A stretch of DNA of 64,000 nt from Oceanimonas doudoroffii (lineage in GTDB: Bacteria; Pseudomonadota; Gammaproteobacteria; Enterobacterales; Aeromonadaceae), in NCBI RefSeq assembly GCF_002242685.1, contig NZ_NBIM01000005.1, forward strand, positions 124,001-188,000, given 5' to 3'. Position numbers and translations under genes: made by a program. Of the stretch, positions 29,195 through 39,992 are shown one piece after another (within the stretch, counting starts at the first letter, position 1; each line of letters begins with the position of its first letter). Under the pieces are notes generated by a model. The model saw nothing but the letters and a program-made list of their open reading frames with translations, was not told the DNA's origin and did no database searches.

Positions 29195-29217
29195 AACGCC
29201 GGCATCATGCCGGCGTT
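29195..29217. terminator. Terminator between darP and tldD
   Basis: AACGCCGGCAT, one-base loop, ATGCCGGCGTT. Followed on the minus strand by TTTTATGG, making it a strong terminator for tldD; on the plus strand it is followed only by GTAGTTTTC. Confidence 0.8.
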
Positions 29218-29239
29218 GTAGTTTTCAGGAACAGGCTGC

Positions 29240-30685
29240 TTACTGGGTGCCGCCGACCGTCATGCGATCCAGCTTGAGGGTCGGCTGGCCCACGCCCACG
29301 GGCACGCTCTGACCGTCCTTGCCGCACACGCCGACACCAGCATCCAGGCTTAGATCATTGCCCACCATGGACACCTGACTCATGGCCTCGGGGCCGTTGC
29401 CGATCAGGGTCGCCCCCTTGATCGGCGCGGTCAGCTTGCCGTCCTCAATGAGGTAGGCTTCGGAGGCCGAAAATACAAACCGGCCCGAGGTAATGTCCAC
29501 CTGACCTCCGCCGAAGTTGGGAGCGTAAATGCCCTTCTTCACGCTGCGAATGATCTCTTCCGGCGGCGTCTCGCCAGCCAGCATATAGGTATTGGTCATG
29601 CGCGGCATCGGCAGGTGAGCGTAAGACTCGCGCCGGCCGTTGCCGGTGGGCGCCATGCCCATCAGCCGGGCGTTGAGCTTGTCCTGCATATACCCCTTGA
29701 GCACGCCGTTTTCGATCAGCACGTTGTAGCCGCTGGGGGTACCCTCGTCGTCTATGGTCAAGGAGCCACGACGATCGGCCAGGGTGCCGTCGTCCACTAT
29801 GGTGCACAGGGATGAGGCCACCTTTTCACCAATGCGGCCGGCATAGGCAGAAGAGCCCTTGCGGTTAAAGTCCCCTTCCAGGCCATGACCCACCGCCTCA
29901 TGCAACAGCACGCCAGGCCAGCCGGCCCCGAGCACCACCGGCATGGTACCGGCGGGGGCGTCCACCGCCTCCAAGTTTACCAGGGCCTGACGCACCGCTT
30001 CCCGAGCATAGCCCATGGCCCTGGGTTGGCCGTCGACCTCTTCAAGGAAGTAGTCGTAACCAAAACGGCCACCGCCGCCGCTGCTGCCACGCTCGCGCCG
30101 GCCATTACGCTCCGCCAGCACCGAGCAATTCAAGCGCACCAGGGGGCGCAAGTCCGTGGCCAGGGTACCGTCGGTGGCCAGCACCAGCACTTCTTCATAA
30201 ACACCGGAGATGGAAGCGATCACCTGGGTTACCGCCGGATCCAGGCTTCGGGCAAAGGCATCCATCTGCTGCAGCAGGGCAATTTTTTGCTCCCGGGGCA
30301 GGCTGTCGAGCGGATTAACCCCCATGTAGCGGGCGATCACCGGCTGCTCCTTGCCCACCTTGAAGCGACCGTCACCGCCGTGGGCGGCAATGCCCCGGGC
30401 GGCGCTTACCGCCTGATCCAGGGCGGCGGCGGTCAGCTCATCGGAATAGGCAAAGCCGGTCTTTTCGCCGCTTACGGCGCGCACCCCCACGCCCTGCTCA
30501 ATGTTGTAGCTGCCGTCCTTGACGATGCCGTCTTCCAGCACCCAGGACTCGTGCACGCTGTTCTGAAAGTACAGATCGGCAAAGTCGATCTGGTGGCGGC
30601 TGAGCCGCGCCAGCTGGGCGTCCAGCAGAGCCATGTCCAGCTCGTTGGGCACCAGCAGGCTTTGGTTGATCTGTTCAATACTCAT
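29240..30685 (-). CDS. tldD: TldD, catalytic subunit of the TldD-TldE metalloprotease
   Basis: 481 aa, equal to E. coli TldD, from the ATG at 30685, which overlaps the nit2 stop (ATGA). The zinc motif [11 protein letters not shown] (HExxH) is at about residues 263-273, and [20 protein letters not shown] is conserved. It binds PmbA/TldE; the active site sits in TldD. Final gene of the leftward mreB-tldD series. Confidence 0.97.
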   Translation of the reverse strand: MSIEQINQSLLVPNELDMALLDAQLARLSRHQIDFADLYFQNSVHESWVLEDGIVKDGSYNIEQGVGVRAVSGEKTGFAYSDELTAAALDQAVSAARGIAAHGGDGRFKVGKEQPVIARYMGVNPLDSLPREQKIALLQQMDAFARSLDPAVTQVIASISGVYEEVLVLATDGTLATDLRPLVRLNCSVLAERNGRRERGSSGGGGRFGYDYFLEEVDGQPRAMGYAREAVRQALVNLEAVDAPAGTMPVVLGAGWPGVLLHEAVGHGLEGDFNRKGSSAYAGRIGEKVASSLCTIVDDGTLADRRGSLTIDDEGTPSGYNVLIENGVLKGYMQDKLNARLMGMAPTGNGRRESYAHLPMPRMTNTYMLAGETPPEEIIRSVKKGIYAPNFGGGQVDITSGRFVFSASEAYLIEDGKLTAPIKGATLIGNGPEAMSQVSMVGNDLSLDAGVGVCGKDGQSVPVGVGQPTLKLDRMTVGGTQ

Positions 30686-31509
30686 TCTTTGTCTCTCCAC
30701 ACCGCCCGCAGGCGGGCATGTTGGGCCACTGGCATCTGGCGGCGCACGCTCTCAAGGCGCTGGCGATCAAGGGGGGCCCGAATCAGGCCTTCGCCTTCGG
30801 GCAGGCAGGCACACACCTCACCCCAGGGATCCAGAATCACCGAATGTCCCCAGGTCTGGCGACCTCCCGCATGCTCCCCCCACTGACCGGCGGCCAGCAC
30901 ATAACACTGATTTTCAATGGCTCTGGCCTGCAACAGTGGCAGCCAGTGCGCCTGGCCGGTCACTCGAGTAAAGGCCGCCGGCACCATCAGAATGTCGGCA
31001 CCCCGCTCGCGCAGGGCACGATACAACTCGGGAAAACGTAGATCATAACAGATCGACAGCCCCAGGCGACCAAAGGGACTGTCGACCACGCCCAACTCGC
31101 TCCCCGGCTGGTAGCTGTCCGACTCCCGGTAACGGCCATGGCCGTCGGCCACATCCACATCGAACAGGTGCAGCTTGTGATAATGCGCCACCTGCTGACC
31201 CTGCTCATCATAAACTAGGCAACTGGTGTGCAGCCTGTCGCTGCCCTCAATGCGGGTCGGCATGGAGCCCACCACCAGCCAGATGCCAAAACGCTTGGCC
31301 CAGTGCGCCAGGCAGTCCTGCACCGGCCCCTGACTAAGCGGTTCGGCCACACTCAGCACCGCCTCGCGCCCGCCAAACACCACGGCGTTTTCCGGCAGTT
31401 GCACCAGCAGCGGACGGGCGTCGGGCAGCCGCGCCAGCAGGGCCTCAATCCGTTCCCGGTTGCCATGCCAGTCGGCACCCGCGTTCAGTTGCAGGGCTAC
31501 CAGTTCCAT
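30682..31509 (-). CDS. Carbon-nitrogen hydrolase, Nit1/Nit2-like (predicted deaminated-glutathione amidase)
   Basis: 275 aa. The nitrilase-superfamily triad is visible: Glu40 (LPENAV), Lys112 (HYHKLHLFD) and Cys154 ([14 protein letters not shown]). The HLFDVDV and RFPELYRAL segments fit the Nit1/Nit2 branch, whose members repair deaminated glutathione. Substrate assignment is by family only. Four-bp overlap with tldD and 3 bp from yhdP. Confidence 0.88.
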   Translation of the reverse strand: MELVALQLNAGADWHGNRERIEALLARLPDARPLLVQLPENAVVFGGREAVLSVAEPLSQGPVQDCLAHWAKRFGIWLVVGSMPTRIEGSDRLHTSCLVYDEQGQQVAHYHKLHLFDVDVADGHGRYRESDSYQPGSELGVVDSPFGRLGLSICYDLRFPELYRALRERGADILMVPAAFTRVTGQAHWLPLLQARAIENQCYVLAAGQWGEHAGGRQTWGHSVILDPWGEVCACLPEGEGLIRAPLDRQRLESVRRQMPVAQHARLRAVWRDKE

Positions 31510-31512
31510 TTA

Positions 31513-34500
31513 TTACTCCTTGTCGTTTTGAGGCAGGCGGATTTGCTCCCGCTCCCGGCCCAGTTCACTGACCGTCGGGCTGGCCAGGGGGCCACTCACG
31601 CGATAACGAATACGCGTGAATACATCTACCACAGGCCCCAGTACCTTGGACAGGGCCAGCACATAAAGGCCGGTCACCGGCGTCACCGCAAAGGCCGCCA
31701 GCACCGGCAGGTTGCCGGTCAGGTTGGGCGTGAATTCAAAACGGTAATCGAGCCGCTCGGCGGCCAGGTCCACCCGTCCTTGCCCGGCCATGTCGCCGGC
31801 GGCCCCTTTCAGCAGAAAGTCGTCGTTGCGCAACAGGCCCTGCTCAAAGGTGCCGGTGGCACGAATACTGTCAAAGTAAAAACCGCCTTCAAACACGTCG
31901 CGAAAATCCAGCCGCAGCCGCCGCAGTATCGAGTCCATGCTCAGCACCGACAGCAGGCCGGCGCCCTTGTCGCTCACCCCGGTGAGCACGCCGGCGCCGG
32001 TTTCCACGCTGACGGTGCCATCCAGGCGGGAGGTCACCGGCTGCCAGGGCAGCCCGGGCCAGCTCAGCTCGCCTTCCAGCAGCGCCTGGGTGTCACGGAA
32101 TGGCGAGGGTTCATCCAGGGCCTGCCAGAGCGCCTGCAGGGATTGCGCCCCTCCTCGCCACTGCAGCCGGGTAAGGTCGCCGCTGTCGTGCTGCAGCCAA
32201 CGCCCTTGCGCCCGGCCCTGCAGCAAGGGACCGTCGAGCCAGAGGTCGTCGAGCTGCACGCCGTTTTCCGCGTGCAGCGGTGACAACTGGAACCCTGCCT
32301 TACCCAAGGCCAGCTCGCGCCAGCGGCAGTCGTCACAGCGAAACACCAGGGCCGGCACTCGGGCCGGAGACAACCGGCCCATACCGATGCCTTCACCGCC
32401 GGGCCTTGGCGACAGCCACAGCCGGTCAAAACTGGCGGTGATCGGTTCATCATTGCCCCAGGCCAGCTCTCCCTGCGCCTGCTGCGCCGCCACCGCCAGC
32501 CGGTGGCGGCCGGCTTCTCCCGGGCTGAAGGTCAGCCGCAGATCGCTGAGTGGCTGGCGCCACAGCTCACCGCTGTCGGCACGCAAGTCCGCCCGGTAGC
32601 GCTCCGGCCAGTGCAACGCTATCGCTCCTGCCTCGTTCGACGACGCCCCGCCGAGCCGCGCCAGCCAGTCGTCCAGCCCGAGCTCGGCCAGGTGTGCCGC
32701 CACATCCACCGGCGCTCGGGGAAGCCTGGCCTTTGCGCCGCCGGCATCGAGCCAGAGCCGGCTGACGTGCACACCGTCGGCGGCAAAGCCGAGTCGCAGC
32801 TCGGCATCGATATCCGGCGCCATGGCAAGCCGCGCACGGGCCTGGGCCGTGTCGCCGGACAGCAACAGCCGCAACGGCCGATCCGGTCCGGCATCCTTGC
32901 CCAGGGGCGGCGGCAGCCGGCTTGCCAGCCCTGCCAGGCTCGAGTCCAGCTCGGCGGTGTAATTCACCCGCCCTTCGGTCATGTTCAGCTGCACTCGGCC
33001 CTGCCAGCCGGCCTCGCCCTGCAACCCCGCCAGCCAGGGGTGTGCCCGGCCCAGGGCATCGCCCTGCAAGCGGCCGGCCAGACCGATATCGGCATGATAG
33101 CCGGCCTCGGTGATCCGGCCCTGATAATCCACCGTCAGCGGCTGGCCCAGCCAGCGGCCTTGCAACTGCTTCAGCCCGGTTTCTTTCTCGTCAAAATTGA
33201 GGGTGCCGTGCACTCCGGTCAGGGGCATGGCCAGGGGCGTGATCAAGACCTCATTGTCACTGAAAGTCACCTCGCCCTTTACCCCCACCGGGCCGCCGCT
33301 CAGGGGAATGTCGAGGGCCAGCCGGCCCGTCAGCGGGCCCGACACCCGCACCTGCTGCAGGGTGGCCCCCACCGAGCCGGCCAGGGGAGACTGTTGCAGG
33401 TAACCGGACACCGCCTCGCCGTCCCCCTCAATGCCGGCGTTCAGCGCGAGGCGGGCGCTGCGGTTCAGGGGCACGATGCGGGCATCGATGTTTTCGGCCC
33501 GGGCCTGACCAAGGCGCCCGCTGGGGCCGGTCATGTACAGGCCGTCGTTTTCAAACAGCAGATCGAGATCCAGGGCAGTCAGCGGCTGCCAGTGGGGATC
33601 AAAACGGAATTCGGCGTCGCGCAGAGGCACCCGGGCTTGAAAAATGCCCGACCCGTCGCGATAGGGAAAACGATTGAGGCGACCGTACCAGAGCACTTCG
33701 GCGTGTTCGGCATGGCCGCCGCGAATGGCGCCCTGCAGGTAGTCCACCAGCCGAGTGCCCATTACCGGCTCGGGCAGATAAACCCCAGCCCGACCGGCCC
33801 GGTGCAGATCCACTCGGGCCGAGGCGCTGAGCAGGGGCGACCCTGCCGGCGGCAACTGCAGGCTGACCCAGGCTTCAAGATCCAGGTCGTCGCCGGCCAC
33901 CCGCAGCCGGTCACTCCACAGCCACCAGTCGCGGCCGCGTTTTTGCCACTGCAGCTCGGCGGTCAGCGCACGCATCGGCCAGGGGCCGCGAAAAGCCTTG
34001 TCCCAGTGCCAGTCGGCGGCCTCGGGCTGGTTCAGGATCAGCCGGCCGTGCTCCGCCGCCAGGGTAAAGCGGCCATTCAGCCCCTGCGTTTGCGGCACCC
34101 AGCCAAAGGCCTGCGTGCTGACCTGGTGGAGTTCCCCGTCCAGCTGCCAGTCGCTGCCGTCGGCATTGGCGGCAAAACGCAGCCCCGACAGCCGGCCCTT
34201 GGGGGCAATGCCCGCCAGCTGACGCGCGGCGGTGGGCCAGTAGTATTCGCCCCACTGGGCCAGCAACGCCAGATCGGTAAAGCTGAGCCGATCCAGGTAA
34301 CCGCTGAGCCGCTCCCCGTCGCGGTCGAGCTGAACCTGCCAGCGCTCCCAGGCCTCGCCGTCCACGCTGATGTCGATATCGCTGCTGGCCAGCTGCCAGC
34401 CGGCGGCGGTCGGTTGCCATTGCAGACGACCCCCCTTAACCACCACCTCGTGGCCCTCTCCCCAGCCGGCCCGGTTCTGCCCCAGGGTCAGCAGCGCCGC

Positions 34501-35256
34501 CTGCAGCTCGCCCTGCCGCCATTCCAGCCAGGCCTCAAAGGAAAGCTCGGCCGAGACGCTATCGTCCTCGGGGCGCACCCGGGCCAACACCGGACTGGCA
34601 TCCACCCGGTCGGCCTGCAGATAAATACCGCCGCTCAGGCGGTCGATGGGCCCTTCCAGCCGCCCTTGAAACACAAACTGCTGGCCGGCACCGGGACCAA
34701 AGCTCAATCGGCCCTCGCCCTGATGCAGCTCGGCGCCGTTGTGCCAGCGCAGGGCAGGAATATTCAGCTCCAGCAGAGGCTTGCCCGGAGCGGCCAGCAC
34801 CAGCTGGGCATCCACCAGGCTCAGCCGCTCCACGCCCTGCAGTGCCAGAGTGCGCAGGGCGGTGATATCGGTACGCGGCGCCTCGCCTTCACCGCTCAGT
34901 CCCAGGGTCAACCGCAGGCCGTCCAGGGTGAGCTCGTTGAGCACCGGCCGCCACTGGCGCAGACTTTGCCACAGTTGCATGTCCACCGAGGCCCGACGCA
35001 GGATCAGATCCGGCTGTTGCGGCCGCTGCAGACGCACGTCTTCCAGCACCAGTACGGGACCGAAGTCCTGCCAGCCCAGCCCCAGGCCGCCGATGTTCAG
35101 GGTCAGCTGGTGTTCGCTCAGCAACCGGTCCAGCCACTGTTGTTGCAGGGCCGCCAGCCAGGGCGAGCCGAAGCGCAGCAGGCTGACCAACAGGGCCAGC
35201 ATCACGGCGGCTCCGGCCAGGCCAAACCAGGCCCAGCTCAGGCTGCGTTTCAGCAC
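31513..35256 (-). CDS. yhdP: YhdP, AsmA-like envelope protein for phospholipid transport
   Basis: 1247 aa from a GTG at 35256 that shares one base with the rng stop. An N-terminal membrane helix (about 8-30, WFGLAGAAVMLALLVSLL) anchors a very long, beta-rich periplasmic region of the AsmA/TamB repeating-groove type. The C-terminal part (DSILRRLRLDFRDVFEGGF, FLLKGAAGDMAGQGRVDLAAE split, GLYVLALSKVLGPVVDVFTRIRY split) is the family-defining end. In E. coli YhdP, TamB and YdbH together support phospholipid flow to the outer membrane. Its place after rng is conserved. Confidence 0.95.
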   Translation of the reverse strand: MLKRSLSWAWFGLAGAAVMLALLVSLLRFGSPWLAALQQQWLDRLLSEHQLTLNIGGLGLGWQDFGPVLVLEDVRLQRPQQPDLILRRASVDMQLWQSLRQWRPVLNELTLDGLRLTLGLSGEGEAPRTDITALRTLALQGVERLSLVDAQLVLAAPGKPLLELNIPALRWHNGAELHQGEGRLSFGPGAGQQFVFQGRLEGPIDRLSGGIYLQADRVDASPVLARVRPEDDSVSAELSFEAWLEWRQGELQAALLTLGQNRAGWGEGHEVVVKGGRLQWQPTAAGWQLASSDIDISVDGEAWERWQVQLDRDGERLSGYLDRLSFTDLALLAQWGEYYWPTAARQLAGIAPKGRLSGLRFAANADGSDWQLDGELHQVSTQAFGWVPQTQGLNGRFTLAAEHGRLILNQPEAADWHWDKAFRGPWPMRALTAELQWQKRGRDWWLWSDRLRVAGDDLDLEAWVSLQLPPAGSPLLSASARVDLHRAGRAGVYLPEPVMGTRLVDYLQGAIRGGHAEHAEVLWYGRLNRFPYRDGSGIFQARVPLRDAEFRFDPHWQPLTALDLDLLFENDGLYMTGPSGRLGQARAENIDARIVPLNRSARLALNAGIEGDGEAVSGYLQQSPLAGSVGATLQQVRVSGPLTGRLALDIPLSGGPVGVKGEVTFSDNEVLITPLAMPLTGVHGTLNFDEKETGLKQLQGRWLGQPLTVDYQGRITEAGYHADIGLAGRLQGDALGRAHPWLAGLQGEAGWQGRVQLNMTEGRVNYTAELDSSLAGLASRLPPPLGKDAGPDRPLRLLLSGDTAQARARLAMAPDIDAELRLGFAADGVHVSRLWLDAGGAKARLPRAPVDVAAHLAELGLDDWLARLGGASSNEAGAIALHWPERYRADLRADSGELWRQPLSDLRLTFSPGEAGRHRLAVAAQQAQGELAWGNDEPITASFDRLWLSPRPGGEGIGMGRLSPARVPALVFRCDDCRWRELALGKAGFQLSPLHAENGVQLDDLWLDGPLLQGRAQGRWLQHDSGDLTRLQWRGGAQSLQALWQALDEPSPFRDTQALLEGELSWPGLPWQPVTSRLDGTVSVETGAGVLTGVSDKGAGLLSVLSMDSILRRLRLDFRDVFEGGFYFDSIRATGTFEQGLLRNDDFLLKGAAGDMAGQGRVDLAAERLDYRFEFTPNLTGNLPVLAAFAVTPVTGLYVLALSKVLGPVVDVFTRIRYRVSGPLASPTVSELGREREQIRLPQNDKE

Positions 35257-36725
35257 TACATCATCACCACGTCAAACTGCTCCTGGTTATACAGGGGCTC
35301 GCTGTTGACCCTGACCTGCTTGCCGATAAACACCTCCAGTTCGGCCAGCATGTGCGACTCGTCTTCCTGCAGGGCCGCGGCCACGGCGGTGGAGGCATAG
35401 ACCACGAACTTGTCGGCGTCGTAGGCCTTGTTGACCCGCAGGATCTCTCGCAGGATTTCGTAGCTGACGGTTTCCACGGTTTTCACCCGGGCTCGACCAT
35501 TGCACTCGGGACAGGCATCGCAGAGCACATGCTCCAGGCTCTCCCGAGTGCGCTTGCGGGTCATCTCCACCAGTCCCAGCTGGGAAAAGCCGTTGACGTT
35601 GGTCTTGGCCCTGTCTTTGGACAGGGCCAGCTCCAGACTGTGCAACACGCGGCGCCGGTGGTCCTCATCGTACATGTCGATAAAGTCGATGATGATAATG
35701 CCCCCCAGGTTGCGCAGCCGCAGCTGACGGGCAATGGCCTGGGTAGCCTCGATATTGGTGTTGAAGATGGTTTCTTCGAGGTTACGGTGCCCGACAAAGG
35801 CGCCGGTATTGATATCGATGGTGGTCATGGCCTCGGTCTGATCGATGATCAGATAGCCCCCCGACTTGAGCTCCACCTTGCGATCCAGGGCCCGCTGGAT
35901 CTCGTTTTCGACGTCATACAGATCAAAGATCGGCGACTCGCCGTGGTAGTACTCGATGCGCCCGGACAGCTCGGGCACGAACTCATCCACAAAGGTGCGC
36001 AGGGCGTCGCAGGTTTCCCGAGAATCGACCCGAATACGATCCAGCTCGGCCCCGACAAAGTCGCGCACGATGCGAAACGCCAGCCGCAGATCCTCGTAGA
36101 GCATGGAGCAGGACGGGTACTTGCCCCGGCGCTCCTGAATCTTGCGCCACAGCCGCTTGAGAAAGGCGGCATCCTGGGCCAGCTCCTGCTCGCCGATGCC
36201 CTCGGCGGCGGTGCGAATGATAAAGCCACCCTGTTCGTCCACATGCTCGGCGGCCAGGGCCTTGAGCCGCTCCCGCTCCTGTTCGGAGTCGATGCGCTGG
36301 GACACGCCCACGTAGGCGCTGCCGGGCATGAACACCAGATAGCGGGACGGCAGGGTAATGTCGGTGGTGAGGCGAGCTCCTTTGGTACCGAGGGGATCCT
36401 TGACCACCTGCACCATGATATCCTGGCCCTGACGCACCAGTTCGGCGATATTGCCGGCCTGAAAATGGGCCTGCTCACGGGTGTCGACGCACTCGGTATG
36501 GGGCACGATGTCGGAGGCATGCAGAAAGGCGGCGCGCTCTCCGCCGATGTCCACAAAGGCCGCCTGCATGCCGGGCAGCACCCGGCTGACCTTGCCCTTG
36601 TAGATATTGCCGACGATGCCGCGCCGGGCCTGACGTTCGATATGCACTTCCTGCAGGATACCGTTTTCCACCAGTGCCACCCGGGTCTCAGCCGGGGTCA
36701 TATTGATAATCAGTTCTGCAGACAT
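35256..36725 (-). CDS. rng: Ribonuclease G
   Basis: 489 aa. An S1 domain occupies about residues 38-125 (GNIYKGKVSRVLPGMQAAFVDIG split). The catalytic domain has the magnesium-binding region TIDINTG and IIDFIDMYDEDHRRRVL, and the zinc-link CDACPEC (about residue 405) joins subunits. RNase G processes the 16S rRNA 5' end and some mRNAs. It lacks the RNase E C-terminal scaffold. Between maf and yhdP as in E. coli; a 70-bp gap to maf could hold a promoter. Confidence 0.97.
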   Translation of the reverse strand: MSAELIINMTPAETRVALVENGILQEVHIERQARRGIVGNIYKGKVSRVLPGMQAAFVDIGGERAAFLHASDIVPHTECVDTREQAHFQAGNIAELVRQGQDIMVQVVKDPLGTKGARLTTDITLPSRYLVFMPGSAYVGVSQRIDSEQERERLKALAAEHVDEQGGFIIRTAAEGIGEQELAQDAAFLKRLWRKIQERRGKYPSCSMLYEDLRLAFRIVRDFVGAELDRIRVDSRETCDALRTFVDEFVPELSGRIEYYHGESPIFDLYDVENEIQRALDRKVELKSGGYLIIDQTEAMTTIDINTGAFVGHRNLEETIFNTNIEATQAIARQLRLRNLGGIIIIDFIDMYDEDHRRRVLHSLELALSKDRAKTNVNGFSQLGLVEMTRKRTRESLEHVLCDACPECNGRARVKTVETVSYEILREILRVNKAYDADKFVVYASTAVAAALQEDESHMLAELEVFIGKQVRVNSEPLYNQEQFDVVMM

Positions 36726-36795
36726 GTGGGCTCCGCCAGTGAGGGGGTGATATGGCCTTAAACTATCACAGAATGGCGGCTTTCAAGAGCCGGAA

Positions 36796-37371
36796 TCAAC
36801 CGGTTACGATGCCGGCGTCCCGCAACAAGGCTTCGGTTTCCACCAGTGGCAGGCCCACCACGGCGCTATAGCTGCCGTGAATACGCGACACAAAACGTCC
36901 ACCCAGTCCCTGAATGCCGTAACCGCCGGCCTTGTCAACGGGCTCGCCAGTGTGCCAGTAGCGGTCGATGTCGGCCTCGCTCAGGGCGCGGAAGGTCACT
37001 TCCGTGGTCACCAGCACACTCCGGCAGTGTTCGCCCCACGCCAGCGCCATGGCGGTCATCACTCGATGGCTGCGGCCCGACAGCCGGCGCAGCATGGCCT
37101 TGCCGTGGGCCTCGCACTGGGGCTTTTCCAGCACCTCGCCGTCCACCACCACTATGGTGTCACCGCCCAGCACCGGCAGCGGCTCGGGCGCCAGCGCGGC
37201 ACCGGCCAGGGCCTTGTCCCGGGCCAGCCGCTGCACATAGCCGGCGGCGTCTTCGTCCGGCCGCTGGCGCTCTTCCACCTCGGGACGCACCAGTTCAAAG
37301 CGTACCCCCAGCTGCGCCAGCAGCTCGCGGCGACGGGGCGAGGCGGAAGCCAGGTAAAGGGCGATGGTCAT
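36796..37371 (-). CDS. maf: Maf-family dTTP/UTP pyrophosphatase (YhdE)
   Basis: 191 aa. The family start [51 protein letters not shown] and [10 protein letters not shown] are all present. It hydrolyses dTTP, UTP and modified nucleotides; the location between mreD and rng corresponds to YhdE rather than YceF. 9 bp after mreD. Confidence 0.93.
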   Translation of the reverse strand: MTIALYLASASPRRRELLAQLGVRFELVRPEVEERQRPDEDAAGYVQRLARDKALAGAALAPEPLPVLGGDTIVVVDGEVLEKPQCEAHGKAMLRRLSGRSHRVMTAMALAWGEHCRSVLVTTEVTFRALSEADIDRYWHTGEPVDKAGGYGIQGLGGRFVSRIHGSYSAVVGLPLVETEALLRDAGIVTG

Positions 37372-37380
37372 GACGACTCC

Positions 37381-37869
37381 TCAGGTCAGGGCAAACTGAC
37401 GCCGGCACTTGCGCAGCAACAGGAAGATCCAGGGCCAGAACACCATGCTGCTGACGATGGACCAAAAGTAGTGATAGTCCACCTGAATGGCGCTGTTGAG
37501 GTAGCCGGTCCAGAAGATTAGCAGCTTGTTGAGCATGGCCAGGCCGCCGACCACAAAGGCCTGCTGCCACACCGAGTAGTTGCGCATGCGCTGAAACTGG
37601 GAAGCGGCCAGATACACCGGAATCACCAGCGCCAGGGCGCGCACCCCCAGCACCGAGCCCAGCAGCAGATCCAGCAGCAGGCCGGCCACAAAGGCGGTGC
37701 CCACGTTGGCCCGGTGCGGCAGGGCAATGGTCCAGTACAGCAGGGTGACCAACAGCCAGTCGGGGCGAAAGGGCGCTATTATGTCCGGCAGCGGCAGAAT
37801 CGACAGGATCAGCGCCAGCGCCAGGCTGGCCATGATGCCCAGGCGACTGCGCAATGGAAAGGCACTCAT
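37381..37869 (-). CDS. mreD: MreD, rod-shape-determining membrane protein
   Basis: 162 aa with about five membrane helices (GIMASLALALILSILPLP, WLLVTLLYWTIALP, GTAFVAGLLLDLLLGSVLG, and two more). Part of the MreBCD elongasome. Its start overlaps the mreC stop (ATGA). Confidence 0.94.
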   Translation of the reverse strand: MSAFPLRSRLGIMASLALALILSILPLPDIIAPFRPDWLLVTLLYWTIALPHRANVGTAFVAGLLLDLLLGSVLGVRALALVIPVYLAASQFQRMRNYSVWQQAFVVGGLAMLNKLLIFWTGYLNSAIQVDYHYFWSIVSSMVFWPWIFLLLRKCRRQFALT

Positions 37870-38738
37870 GGCGTGGGTTCTCCGGGTTCGGCCACCGCCG
37901 GCTCAGGCTCTGCGACCCGCGGCTCGGGCCACAGCAGCAGCAGGTACCGCACTCTATCCAGGGCGGCAAAGGGGGTTATGCGAATATCGGCAAAGGCCTG
38001 GCCTTCCTCATGGCCCACATGGGTCACCCGCCCCACCGGATAGCCCTCGGGAAAGCGCCCCGCCAGGCCCGAGCTGAGCAGCACGTCACCCTGCTGAATG
38101 TCGGTATTTCGGGTGATGTTGTCGAGCACCAGCCGATCCAGCCGACCACTGCCGCTGGCGATGGCGCGAATGTCGTTACGCGCCACCCGCACCGGAATGC
38201 CGTGGCTGGTATCGGTGATCAGCAGCACTCGGCTGGTGGTCTTGCCCACCGAGATGATCTGGCCGACCACACCCTGCTCGTTGAGCACCGGCTGGCCTTC
38301 AAACACCCCCTGCAGGCTGCCCTTGTCGATCACCACCTGATGGGAAAACGGATCCGTGTCCACCGCCATGATCTCGGCCACCATGCGGCGGGCGTCGCGC
38401 TGTACCGGTGATCCCAGCAGCTCGCGCAAGCGTTGGTTCTCCTGCTCCAGATGGCGCAGCCGCAACAAATCGTCACGCAGCAGAAACAGCTCCCGCTCCA
38501 TGCGCTCGGCCTGGTTCAGCAGGGCCTGGCGCGACATCAGCTGGGTAGAAGCGGAGTCCAGCAACAGCCGCGGGCTGTTGGCCATGTACTGCAGGGGGCT
38601 CACCAGGGAATTGAGATAGACCTTGATGCCGGCAAAGGACTGGTAGCGGCTGTCTGCGATAATCAGCATCAGGCACGCCAGTACCGCCAGGGTCAGGCGA
38701 ATGGGCAAAGAGGGGCCACGGCCAAATATGGGCTTCAT
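37866..38738 (-). CDS. mreC: MreC, rod-shape-determining protein
   Basis: 290 aa from the ATG at 38738 (MKPIFGRGPSLPIRL), which aligns with E. coli; a GTG 21 bp upstream is possible. One N-terminal membrane helix, a coiled coil (about 68-110: ERMERELFLLRDDLLRLRHLEQENQRLREL split) and a periplasmic beta domain (VVIDKGSLQGVFEGQPVL, GVVGQIISVGKTTSRVLLITD split). A Pro/Glu-rich tail ends the protein. It links MreB to PBP2. Confidence 0.95.
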   Translation of the reverse strand: MKPIFGRGPSLPIRLTLAVLACLMLIIADSRYQSFAGIKVYLNSLVSPLQYMANSPRLLLDSASTQLMSRQALLNQAERMERELFLLRDDLLRLRHLEQENQRLRELLGSPVQRDARRMVAEIMAVDTDPFSHQVVIDKGSLQGVFEGQPVLNEQGVVGQIISVGKTTSRVLLITDTSHGIPVRVARNDIRAIASGSGRLDRLVLDNITRNTDIQQGDVLLSSGLAGRFPEGYPVGRVTHVGHEEGQAFADIRITPFAALDRVRYLLLLWPEPRVAEPEPAVAEPGEPTP

Positions 38739-38772
38739 GAAAAAGAGCGAGCCGGTCACCCGGCCCGGTTCA

Positions 38773-39939
<1,167 letters not shown>

Positions 39940-39992
39940 TCAATAAGTTCCTTACACTTGGGCTTCGGACTTTATTTTTCACTGGTTTTGCC

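Noticed and set aside
32503..35400. 965-codon open frame antisense to yhdP
   Set aside because: It lies in the strand opposite a clear YhdP gene, is rich in Gln, His, Arg and Pro typical of GC-rich shadows, and has no recognisable domain.
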